Below are positions 1-11,393 of a stretch of 64,000 bases of DNA, piece by piece. The notes beneath the pieces are model-generated. The model searched no databases and was not told the DNA's origin. It saw nothing but the letters and a program-made list of their open reading frames with translations. Each line of letters starts with the position of its first letter. Within the stretch, counting starts at the first letter, position 1. The stretch spans positions 24,948,158 through 25,012,157 of the forward strand of contig CM034612.1 in NCBI GenBank assembly GCA_020091685.1, in the 5' to 3' direction. Made by a program: the position numbers and the translations under genes. This DNA comes from Lutjanus erythropterus (lineage: Eukaryota; Chordata; Actinopteri; Lutjaniformes; Lutjanidae).

Positions 1-1870
1 TGCATAGATGAGTCAGAAAATTACTTTCATGCAACGTGATCCAAACCCTCTCATGTCACTGGAATTGGAATCACTCCTGATGGAATAGTTACCTGTAGGG
101 GGGCATTAAGTCAAGGCCTTTAATACCTTCTTGGCACACTGCCTGATACTTTTGAGGTGGAAGGATGCTGCCCCACCCTCAGTCTCTCACTCGATAAGGG
201 ATGTGTTGTTCAACCTGAAGGTGGAAAAAAAATCAGGTATACATTACAAGGTTCTGAAAAGAAATGTATTGAAGGGTGGAGATCATTCTTGACATTTTTT
301 GAGCCCTCTACACAAATACAGGAATAAATAATAAACCTATCATGCCTCAGACATGGTTTTGATATCTCAGGCCTGGACATGCTACTCTTATTACAGTTAC
401 CATTCTTTTTATTTTTCAATTTCATTTTACCTCACTGAGTACTTTTAAATAACCAGGGCCTCTCACTGTGTATACATTGTACATTCCTCAGGTATGCACA
501 CATACTATGTGTTGATTAAGTCAGGTGACTCACTATAAAGAGTAAGATCAAGTATAGGAGGTGGTTTGACTCAGAAGACAGGAGTTCATGTCCTGTCCTG
601 TGTGAAACCAAGACTTAACACTGACTTCTTCTTAACTTATTTACAAAAGTTACTTAACATTACCTTAGACATTTAGGAAGCAACTTGCATACATTAAGTT
701 ACATTACATTATGTGAACTTTCATACATAACGTACTTGGTGTCCTTTTTTTTTAGTGGGGTAAGGTAAAGATGTAGAAGGTGGTGGGCAGACAGGCACCT
801 TAGACTTTCATGCAGGTCATCAGAGTTCTCATTCAGTCCCAGACCTCTTGAAAGAGTACTCTGTACACTGGTGAAGCATTTCACTCCTATACGATTGTCA
901 GACTTGTGAAAAAGGCATCAAATCAATGCAGCAGAACCAAAAATCTAGAAATCAAGAAATTGCACTGAATGCTGGCTGTTGAAAGGCTGATGTAAAACTG
1001 AATTGCTGGCTTTAAATCTTGAATTATACCAGTAAAATTTGAAAGATGTGGACTATAAGGTTCTTTGAAAAGCTGACACTAAACTGAAGTGCTGTTTGTA
1101 AAAGTTGAATAATACCCAGAATGTATGGAAGGTGTGTGTGTGATATGGATGAGAAAAGTAATAGCAGGCATATACTAACTGAGCTTAATATTTAGATGTT
1201 TAAATTAAGTGTATATGTTGAAAAGTGTGTAAGGATTTATGCCCAAAAATGCAGCAGAATAATAATACTAAAGATTTTTTTGTAGAACATATGTTGTCAA
1301 TGCTTCCAGCATTCACACCAATCTCTGCATAAGTCAGTACAGACTAAATGGCGTGAAATGACACGCAAAAAGCAAAAAAAGGCGGCAACATGTGAAATGA
1401 CTCAAGACATTGGCGTGTTATTCATACGCCATTTGGTGAGACCAGGCTGGACCCGTGTACCATATTCCACTGACATGGCAGGAAAAGCACAGACGCAGTG
1501 AGGAAAAGCTGGCCTCAGGCTGCGCTTCAGGAGCGCGCAACACAGGCTGAGTCTGCTGCTTCTGAGGCAGATCGGCAGGCGGTCTCACCTGCGGAGGCTT
1601 CAGAGTCAACCTCCGACAGAGCGGGGGAGTCCCAGGAGAACAGCAGCCTCCCCTCCGTGCATTTTTAATTGAAACAGTTCCCCGACGAGGTTTCCTAATG
1701 AGGAGGGCGAGGAGGTCCAGTGATGTAAAGACATGGTTGTCAGGCAGAGTAAGTTTGGAAATAAAGCTGTGGGGAAAACACTCCGATAAACAGGCCTGAG
1801 TGCATTTGCAAATAAACATGTATACTTGCTTGCTGCACATCAAACACAGAAGAAACATCACTTCACAAAT

Positions 1871-1900
1871 GTGTGTGTGTGTGTGTGTGTGTATGTGTGT
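1871..1900. repeat. (GT)n microsatellite
   Basis: About 15 GT units, followed by a short interrupted extension. Intronic. Confidence 0.9.
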
Positions 1901-2554
1901 AGACCGTTGCGCTTCACTCCCCCATCCTGCCTCCCAGGCTGTTATTAGGGTCGTTAAGTCATGAGTAGTTAATTAAATCTAGCAGAGGTGATCACGGTTG
2001 GGTGTTTTCACTGCGTCAGTGCATGTAGTGATTAGCACGAGGCCCATGTTACACATTAAGATGGACCTTGTTACAGTAATCCCCTTTACTTCTTATTTTC
2101 TTTTTTTTTTCTTCCCCTAAAACCACAGCACCTCCTTACCTCGCCTCCTCCATCTCTTTTTTTTGTGTGGTTCTGCTTGTGTTTTCTCCATTTTTCTTTC
2201 CTTCCTGTATCTGGATCTTGTTTGGAAAGTTTTGATATCGGTGCCAATATCACTCCTGAGCTTCAAAACTGATTTTTGAATTATTTTCTACCATAGTTTG
2301 AGGAATATAAATACATTTTTCTACTTATGTTTAAAGGACAAGACTGGCCTTATTAAAGTCTGTGTGAAGGAACACTAAACACAATATACAGTACTTGTTA
2401 GAAAATAGTTGCTGAAAATGTGAATGTGTATGAATGTGGATTTGTTGACAATAAAAAAAATGAAAAATTCTGCAAAGCAACAATATAAATGTGTTTTCTG
2501 AGTTTGTCACAACACAGAAATGTGTTACTAACCACCCAGCCAAATTTGAATTAT

Positions 2555-2620
2555 TAAAAAAAATATATATACTATATATATTTATTTATATATACTATAT
2601 ATATTTAAGTATATATTTAT
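2555..2620. repeat. AT-rich palindromic patch
   Basis: TATATATACTATATATATTT occurs twice in near-tandem and is self-complementary over most of its length. Simple AT expansion. Confidence 0.7.
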
Positions 2621-3710
2621 AACTGGGTCTCAAAATCATTAAAAATGATCTGTTCTCTCTGCTCTGTAATGCTGGAGGTGTGTCTGCTCAACTGTCTCAG
2701 TGTCAAACACCAGTACAACCTGAAACATGGACACTTCATCTAGCAGCTTTGTTGGATATGTCCACACATGTTTGAGCCACCAGAACCAGGGGACGGTGAC
2801 AGGATGGGTTTTTTTTTTCTTCTGTGGCGGGTTGTTCAAACTGAAGTGAACTGCTGGGATGATTTGGACTGTGAGAGTAGCTGAAGGTTTGTGACTGACC
2901 GTTAGGGAGGGTGAGGGAAAGGAGAGGCGGTGTTGTTTGTGTGTTGGTTAGTTTGGCTAATAGTGTTGGGGGACCATGGCTTCGGCATGTCACTGAGCCA
3001 TGTTTCAGTCTGCCTAAAAAATCCTGAACAACAGTTTAATGGTCTAACTCTGCAATTCAGTACTACAAAGTTCTCAGGCTTTTCATGTTTTCAGCAACTG
3101 TTTTCTCTATTGTATAATGTGATTTGTAGAATGATTTGTAGATTCACATCTTTAAAATTTTAATCTTTGGCTTTGGTGGAAGGTATCTTTACTTTCAAGT
3201 CAAAAGGCTCAAGTCCAAGTGAAGTCAAGAGTCACTGGTGTGGAAGTCCAAGTTGAGTTGCAAGTCTTTTTAGATTCTGTCAAATTCAGTCTCAAGTCAT
3301 CAAATTTGTGATTCAAGTCTGACTTGATGGAAGATGTAAGAAACTTCCCAGAGCTCAAAATTCAAAATGAACAATCATAATAAATGATTCAACACTTTAC
3401 ACCTACGACAGTACTGTTTTAAAGTGTTCCCTGATCTTAGCTGCTTGGGTTCTACAGCGGTTTCCTAACCAGCTCTACTGACACGTCTGTCACAACACAC
3501 TCATCAGCGGTCTCTTATTCTATTCACGAATCAGGACTTACCAGAAAGACAGTGTTCTGAAGTCACCTGGTTCGTTGGATCACAACAGTGAACGGGCCCC
3601 TGGTCCTCAGGTGCAAGGCCCTCACTTCTCGGGGAGGTTGAGGTTAGAGTCCGAGACTCTAGCCGTGCAGACTTTAACCTCTGCGCTGAGCTCCAGGTGC
3701 CCTCTCACGA

Positions 3711-3767
3711 GTGATTCTGCCAACAACGCATAGTCTCACTTGGACTTTGCGTTGTCGGCAGGATCAC
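3711..3767. repeat. 20-bp inverted repeat with 17-base loop
   Basis: Left arm GTGATTCTGCCAACAACGCA (3711-3730); right arm 3748-3767 is its reverse complement at 18 of 20 positions. The loop is 3731-3747. Intronic, within otherwise unique-looking sequence; could be a structured RNA or the remains of a small element. Confidence 0.7.
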
Positions 3768-4393
3768 TTATGACTCCAGTCCACTCCTATGTCAAGGAAT
3801 AAAGTCAGTCAGTTCTGTAGTTTGATACCCAGTCCTACCTCCCGTTGACCTGTCTCCAAACCCGGTCTGTCTCCTCCCCGCTGGACCTCAGAATACCTTC
3901 ATTGCTGATGTGCTCTCTAAAAGATTCCCTCTCAAACACGGAAGGCAGCCTCTCAGAGAGCAGCTCACTCTCCTGGCAGCAGGTCGTTTCCCCCGCTAAC
4001 GAGGGGAGTGAGGGGGAGAAATGAAAAGGCAGAGAGACGAGGAGATGGAGTAATATGTCAAGAGGAGACAGAGATGGAAGGAGGAGGAGGACAGGGGAAA
4101 TGGACAGAGAGCTGAGATGAAGAAGAGAGAGAATGAGGAGAAAGAGAGAAGCAGGCATGGGTGCTTTGCAGCCCTCGGCTGAGCCATTCAATGATTCATG
4201 GACTTACTCCAGTGATATCAGTGGACACACACACGCAGACACACACTCACTACATACACATGCAAGCTGAAAAACTTAAGCAAAGAGCTGTGCATTGCCT
4301 GATTTGTGTTAAATCCTTAAATGCATTTTAGATTAACTGTTAATTTTGACTTTTCCTCTTGTCCTTAAGAGAGGTGAGGCCGGTAACTCTGAG

Positions 4394-4436
4394 TGTGTGT
4401 GTGTGTGTGTGTCTGTCTGTGTGTGTGTGGGTGTGT
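4394..4436. repeat. (GT)n microsatellite with CTGT interruptions
   Basis: GT repeat interrupted by TCTGTC and a GGG. Confidence 0.85.
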
Positions 4437-7429
4437 AAAATGAAAGTAATGGTTTGAACGCTGTTGTTTTTCTCCCAGTGTGCTGCCTGAAGACGTGCCT
4501 GGGGATTGAGCGCTCTAACACAAACATCTGTTTTCTCCTTTTTTAAAACCCATAACAAATACCAGCCCGGCACATTAACACAATCTTTAATATGCTCCAC
4601 GCTTCGCCCGATTCTCCTCCTCTACGTTAACACAAATCACTTGTACCATTGTAATCCCTTACCTGATAAAAACATCATAATTCTGGAGCGGGGATATTAT
4701 CCGTGGAATTACATTCAGTTAGTCTCGGGTTTGCTCAGCAAACACAGGAGTGGGTCTCTCTCGCGGAGAGAAGCCACGGTCATTTCCTCACCAGAGATAA
4801 TCTCTTTTTAGTAACTGTGATGGAGACGCCCACAGTCGGCACAGAGACGTTTTCCTGGCACGCTGGACACCGTGAAGAGGTTTTGCTGCAAAGTGAGATA
4901 TAAAGAGTGACGCCTTCTCTTACAGAATGATTGATGTCACAAAATTAAAACAAGCTGCGGTGCTTTATAAAGGATCCTGTAATCCTCGCTTGACAAAGTG
5001 ATAGACTGGATCATCACTGTTTTAGCTGTACTGGATGACTAACTTGAGGTAATGATTTTTTTTTATGATATACAGCCTTGAAGAAATGAAAAAGAAAGTT
5101 TTTAATTTGAGAAAGTAGAATTCCAGAAGTTTTGACAGGAGCTGTCAATCACAGGTTGCTTTTGCATGTATTAAAGGATGTTGCCAGTGGTTTTGACTGG
5201 TTTAGCCTGTTAACTACAAACAGTGCCAGCCATTTTCCACAGCACTCCATCAGTTTTTAGACTCACTTCCAACCCTCCAGGTTTGAGCTGATTTCAGTAC
5301 ATTATTAAAATGAACTTTCAGACTCTGAAACTCATATCAGTCTTCTTCCTGCTGCCTTTGCTGCCACATTGATATGTGTTTACTGCATTAATCCCACCTG
5401 TAGATCAACTGCATAGAATGAAACCATTGGCAGGAGTGTGTTTCATGTCACCCACCTGCATGTGCGTCCTCATGAGCATAAACAAATGGGGAACCACACA
5501 CAAAAACATTGCTCCCTAGCACTGATAGTGATCAATAACTCCACAGGATACCTTTAAGTTTAGGCTGTTAAAACAGTTTAATTTTAGGAAAAGATTGTGA
5601 TCATGCTTGAAAATCTTGGATCATGGTTCTAGTTTTAAGAAGGAGACACAATTCATATAGCAATCTTTGTTGTCAAAGTTTTACATCTAGCCATCTACCT
5701 TTTTCCAACATGTTCTCACTCCTATCATGTCCAACACAGCAGCCTGGTCAGTGGCCCTACGCTTCAAACTATGATGCTTTAGGTACCCTTCTAGCATCAG
5801 TTCTGCACAAGGACGGCTTCACAATCAAGCTAACAATAATAAATATGCAATGTTCATGTTCACTGTCAAAATAAGGGCACAAAAACTGTAAGTGAGCAAT
5901 AGTAAATATGCAATGTTCCACCCCAAACCCAAAGGAATGACTCCTATCAGTCCTATCCCATTCCTGTCAGTCCACAGTCCATGTCACACACTGTGTGTCA
6001 TACACTGATCAGGTGGCTACAACCAGGTCTTTTTTTTTTTTTCTTCTTGTCCCATCCCAGTCTTGTGATGAATAGTAAAATTAACTCCCATAATGCAAGA
6101 ATCCAACAGGAATCCCACAATTCCTGAAAAATGTCAGTCTAAAAATGACATGTTTCAAAGCAAAGGCACAAAAACTACTTGTTTAGATTTAGAAAAGATC
6201 ATGACTTGGGTTGAAATAAGTATGTTATGCAAGTTAACATGTAATGTTTGCACATTACATAACATAACATAAATTATGTTATGTACATTACGTACATGAT
6301 GTAAAATGTTGGATTGTTTCACTCATCCATCCACCTCATCACCTCCATATGCGAACTTTCTCGCTCTTTATATTATGTCACCTGACTTTGACAGCATATC
6401 AAACATAAAGCAACAGAAACGCCTCCAGAAATGATGCTGGAGATGTACCTTCAGTGTCATTGTTTGAAGTATAGGAGCACTGACCAAGCTGCCATATTTG
6501 ATGTGTCATGTGATGTGAGGACAAGAGAACAGGCTGCCTTTTTCACATGGGAAGAGGCTCAACAAAAGGTTTTTTGTCAGGTAAACATTAACATTGGTTG
6601 TAAGCATTTGAATACAGAACTGATGGTGTCTTTACAGTAGTGCAGGAACAGTAAACTGCGAAATGCAGTGAGTGTCTTCAAGTTGATGGAGTTGATTTTC
6701 ATAGTAAACTGAAATGAAACAAAGGCTCCCTGGAGGATAGAAAATCAATCTAAATATTGAATATGCTTTGAAAAATGACTGTGAATAATTTAAAGTGTAC
6801 ATCACTTGTAGTTAATAAAACATGCACAAGCACAATGTGGTCATTTAAGTTAAGTTGAACTGCTCTATTTATCCATCCATCCAAGCATCTCATCATATCC
6901 ATCCTCATGAATCTTTCTCTTTGCTCATCTGTGGCTCTGTTGGTCATTATTGGGGGAAACCTCTTTACCGTCTCTCCTCTCGTCTGCTGGTCTCTCTTCA
7001 TCCCTCCGTTCACACTGAGAGAATCGGGAGCATCAATCGCATCACGGAGCTCATTTCATTTTAATTGAGACGTCCATGTTAAGATGGACATGAATATTAC
7101 ATTCCACAGCTCTATTAATATGCTAAGGCCAGTCTAAATGTTTTAATATTCGCTGTGTAAATTATTGAGATTGTGTTCATGGGCTGCACCAGATCATTCG
7201 TCAGAAATGTTTAGTCTCTGATGTTCAGGAAGTGATGGAATTTTAATCGCATGCGCTCCAGCTGAAATAGGACGTGATTTCCCATGATGCACTGCCACAT
7301 GTGCTTGACCACCTTTCCCTGCAGTGGTGACCTCTGAGTCACTATTTTTAGCTTTCTTAATTTGAGAGAAAGACACAGAGACAGTATTTGTGTGCACTGG
7401 TGGACTCATGGGGGTAATAGGGAGAGCGA

Positions 7430-7680
7430 GCGTCCCCTCTGGTGCGCCCTTGTTTGAAAAGATGCCACAAAAGTGCCCTCTTGGATGCCCCTATGGTAGC
7501 TAGAGTGTGATAAATGCCCTCATGAGTGGCCTAATGTCCAAAATGTGAAAGTGCCCTGTGAGAGTTCCCTCCAGAGTGCCCTTCCAGCAGACAAAATGTG
7601 ATAAAGTGCCCTCTAGAGTGCACTTTCAGTGGACAAAATACAATAAGTGCGCTTCTGGTAGATAAAACGTGATGAGTCCA
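7430..7680. repeat. degenerate minisatellite (GTGCCCTCT ... ACAAAATGTGATAA unit)
   Basis: Motifs GTGCCCT(C/T), AGAGTGCCCTT and GACAAAATGTGATAA recur at irregular spacing, roughly 40-50 bases, giving about five diverged units. Consistent with an old tandem array. Confidence 0.65.
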
Positions 7681-8599
7681 CCACTGTGTGTGTGACAGGT
7701 ATTTCTTGCCATCTTCAGGCCTTGTCTTTCTGTCTCCCCATCTGTCTTTGAAGTCTCCAAGCATGTCTCTCGCTCACACACACACACAGACACACTCCGG
7801 AAATTATTCTAAAAAATCCTCATCTGATGTTCCACTGAGCACAGACGTGTCGGGCAGCGGCCATGGCGATAAAGTTGGCGTTTCGAGTGACTGCACTCGG
7901 CAATTTAAAAAAAAGGCGGCAGCGGCGGACGTCGTCGCCTTCGGTTGCACTCACACACACACGTGCAGCGTGTCGGAGAGGAAGATGGATCGGAGTACAG
8001 ATTGTAAGTGACATGTTAATTTCTTCTCCGTCACTCACGGCCGAGGCGTCCGCTATCAAAGTAAAGGGACACGAGCCCCAGCCATCAAGGCTCTCCTCTT
8101 CTTCTACTCTTCTTTTCTCATTTCTCCCTTTTTCTTCCCTCGTCTTCCTGTCGCGGAGCGTTCCAGGGTGTGACTGTGATCAAGGAGATGTTTAATGTAG
8201 CTTTCTGCTCACCCGCCTCCCCCATCCTGGGATCTGTTTGATTCCTCCCCTCCTCGAGATGACTGCTCTTCATAAGCCCCCTGTAGCTTCTCATCTTAAA
8301 GGTCAAACCACAGTTTAGACACTAAAAAGAAGAAAGCTGACAGTTTGTGTTGGGGGTATAAAAAGCAAAGTGAGAGGTCACGCTGGAATTATGATCTTTG
8401 CTCTTCTCTCGTGTTCCTGCAGTTTTTTCCTCATGAATCGCTCCAGGCAGCAAATTATATTGAGAAAAGCACAATTAAGCTCTGTTAGAAAAAAGGGTCA
8501 GCATTTTGTGTCAATTTTAATAAGATTTGACAGCAAGTATTTTAGGAGTTTTTAAGGCAACCACCCCCCCCCCACAAAAAAACCAAAAAAAAAAAAAAA

Positions 8600-9410
8600 C
8601 AGACTTACATCTGGGTAATTTATTGATATTATATCAATACTGTGATATGAGACTAGACCTTGGGTGTGGTTATATCATGATATGGCGTAAGTGTAGTCCT
8701 TTCCTGTTTGCATTACAGGAACATAACAGACTGTTCTAGTATTTGTATTTACCCACTTGCTGCAACACTAGTTATCGCTTCAATATTGTGATAATATCAA
8801 TAAATATTGAGGTATTTGGTCAAAAATATCATGCAGTATTGACCTGTCCACACCATTTCCAAAACAAATGGACATGGAAAGAATGGATTCCCCATCTAGA
8901 AATTGTATGTTCCCAGCATGTCCTGAGAACGTCCCCGCCTGTGTAAAGTACGTTGCCTTGTAATGTTTCTGGATAAAGGAACAGTATTTGATGGACTTTC
9001 AAGGAGGATTCAGGACTGTGCTTGGAATATTTAAGGGACCGTTACTATAAGACCTTCCTTTTAGGTCTCTACACTACGTTTCCCTAAAGTTTGCAGAACC
9101 TTTAATGACATTACGAGAACCTTTAGTGTCTGTAAAATACTGCCAAAAATACTGGATTGGGTATCTACAAGTAGAAGTGGGCCACATCATCTCGTTCACA
9201 GTAAGAAGCACAAGACGGTTATAACAACAAAAAGGAGAATTCAAACTAATTGAACCACCTCAGCAAATCCCTAAACAGGAGCTCAGCAGTTATAGTGAGT
9301 TATAAACCGAAAACATTTTTCAGTATTTTCATATCATCAAGAATATCATTATTGCAGAATACCCTGATATTGTGATATTATTGTAAAGCCCCTTTTGCCC
9401 ACCCCTATTG
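8600..9410. repeat. interspersed repeat rich in ATATTGTGATAT
   Basis: ATTGATATTATATCAATACT, CAATATTGTGATAATATCAA and near 9360 CCTGATATTGTGATATTATT are related, partly inverted motifs that suggest the two ends of one old element. The family is unnamed here; boundaries are approximate. Confidence 0.45.
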
Positions 9411-11229
9411 ACAAGTATGGTTGGTTACGAAACTCAGTGCCAACATGGCAGTGGTTCAGATAAGTCTGGTACCTCCCAGACTGACTCACAACACAGGTAT
9501 CACTTCCTCAGCTTAAATGCTTAAGCTGTTACTTGAAATAGTTTCCCTCTGGTGGAGGCATTACAGGCAACAGACACATTACCACTGGTCTGTTACCTTC
9601 CATTAGCTACTGGCTGCCTTGAACACAGTTAAAGTACCAAGCTCAGTATCAGATCAGTCCGCTGTATCGACCCATATGCAAAGTTTAGGTATTAAAATCA
9701 GTATTGGGAAGGAAAAATGGAATCGTAACATCTCTACTTTAGGACACCCAAGAATACGTTCCCAGCATTTTCAGAATCTTAAAACCTATAATTCAAACAT
9801 TATTATTTAGTCATCAATGAAACATTCTCATATGACCATATGGGGATGTTATGTTTACGTCCCAAATGTCTTCTTTGGGTTAACATATTAACACTTCTGG
9901 TTCCTTTGTCTAAAAATAAATGGGTTCTTTGAATGGAGCTTTCTTTAGACATCTGAAATAAGGTTTGTGGTTAACACAAGCCAAAGACATTTTCGTATTT
10001 TGTTCTATGACGTAAAATATGTCATTAAATACTCCAGATTTATGTGTCTTAAAAAGGTGGTTACTAACAAGTGGCTACATGAGACTACAGAAGTTGTCAG
10101 GTAAATTAAACATCATCATGCCATATACTGACCATTTAGTTACATGAAGTCATGTGACCGAGGTGGAGTTCATTTATAGACGATGTATATAATGTTAGGT
10201 TTTTACCTCTGGTGACTCAATTTAGGTCTCAAAAATCATAAAAGTGGTGTTCATTTGTGAAGATTATCTTGCTGAACCAAACACGGAAATATTATACTTT
10301 TGTTTGCCACAGAGTTTATTTTCTAATCCAAAAGAGGGAGGGAACCAGAGCGATCATAACTTCCAGGCCTGTCTAAAAAAACATCCTCAATGTTCTGTAA
10401 AGGTTTGGGACATTCATCACCTGTAGAGAACTTTTAGGGAATGTTACAGAAAGTCCACAGAACATTGTCTTACACTGTCCTACTCAGCATCCAATTTCAA
10501 TACAAAATGTCAAATTATTTGGTTTGAGATCGAGTTTGTGAGCACATTTACATTTCCAAATGTTTTAATATAGCCTGCAGTGCATTGATGGTCAGGACTA
10601 CTTTGCTCTGTGATGTTGTTATCAGGGTTTGACTGTTTTTCAGGGTGACAACTATGCTTGAATTTAAATATTATCCTTGTAAAATGCTTGATTTTAAATA
10701 TAATCTCATGTTTCATCTCCACAATCACTCATGTAAAAATCATTACATATTTGAAATGAAACCATCCTGTTGTGGTTTTTGTCTGAAGTTGTCTGTTGGC
10801 TCCTTACTCTGGATTAGCGAGCATTTAATAATCATGATCAAAACGTACAATCAGAGTTAATATGAGCAGCTGGTGAAATAAAGTAAAGTGAATCTACATT
10901 GATTACTGAGGTTTACAGGAATGTTCTATATATTTTGTTTAGGTAGCTTCAAAGTGCTTGAGTTTTTGTATTATAAAGCTGTATGAGTTATAAGTGTTGC
11001 AGGTTGTGTTTTATGTTCTGCTCTTTGGTTTTATGTTCTTGTTGTGTTCAGACATTGGGGTGGAATAAGACGTTCTGATGTTCTGTTACCTGCAGCTCCA
11101 GCCTCACTTTAATGACCAGTGTTAATAATGTAAAAGTTAACTGAGAGTGAGATGTTTGACACCTCATTCATAACAACCTACATAATATCGTCTGGACCTC
11201 TGACTATGAGTGTGTTAACCAAACTGTGT

Positions 11230-11277
11230 TTCTCTCTCTCGCTCTCTCTCTCTCTCGCTCTCTCTCTGTGTGTGTAG
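11230..11277. repeat. (TC)n(GT)n microsatellite forming a splice acceptor tract
   Basis: TCTCTC with CG interruptions, then GTGTGTGTAG directly before the mpped1 exon at 11278. The pyrimidine part doubles as the polypyrimidine tract. Confidence 0.85.
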
Positions 11278-11393
11278 GCAGCCCTGGTACTACGGCTGGG
11301 GCTTCAACTTGCCGCGGGGTCAGGCTCTGCTGGACAAGTGGAACCTGGTCCCTGACAACACAGACATCCTGGTCACACACTGCCCCCCACTGG
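11278..11393 (+). CDS. mpped1: mpped1 internal exon (THxPP motif)
   Basis: Acceptor TAG at 11275-11277, donor GG|GTGAGA. The exon starts with one base that completes a codon and ends with the first base of a split Gly. It encodes 38 full residues from QPWYYGWG to LVTHCPPL. The His in LVTHCPPL is expected to be a metal ligand of the metallophosphoesterase fold. The residue after it is Cys, where I recall Gly in mammalian MPPED proteins. The upstream intron ends in a long CT/GT microsatellite that also serves as the polypyrimidine tract. Confidence 0.92.

Larger units (their letters stand above)
1..11277 (+). other. mpped1: mpped1 intron (3' part)
   Basis: No coding exon could be supported here on either strand; the ORFs are short and lie over repeats. 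Contents seen: a GT run near 1871, an AT-rich palindromic patch near 2555-2620, a hairpin at 3711, a GT run near 4394, a degenerate minisatellite at 7430-7680, a CpG-rich block near 7850-8060, and an ATATTGTGATA-type repeat from about 8600 to 9410. Several blocks of mixed composition rich in TAATTA-like motifs may be regulatory. Confidence 0.7.

Noticed and set aside
1418..1861. 147-codon ORF on the - strand, partly GC-rich
   Set aside because: No splice logic, no recognisable domain, and it sits in the mpped1 intron next to a GT repeat. Possibly a GC-rich unique segment, but coding use is unsupported.
7982..8005. ATG plus GTAAGT as an alternative first coding exon of mpped1
   Set aside because: The donor leaves one base, while the exon at 11278 needs two, so the junction would be out of frame.
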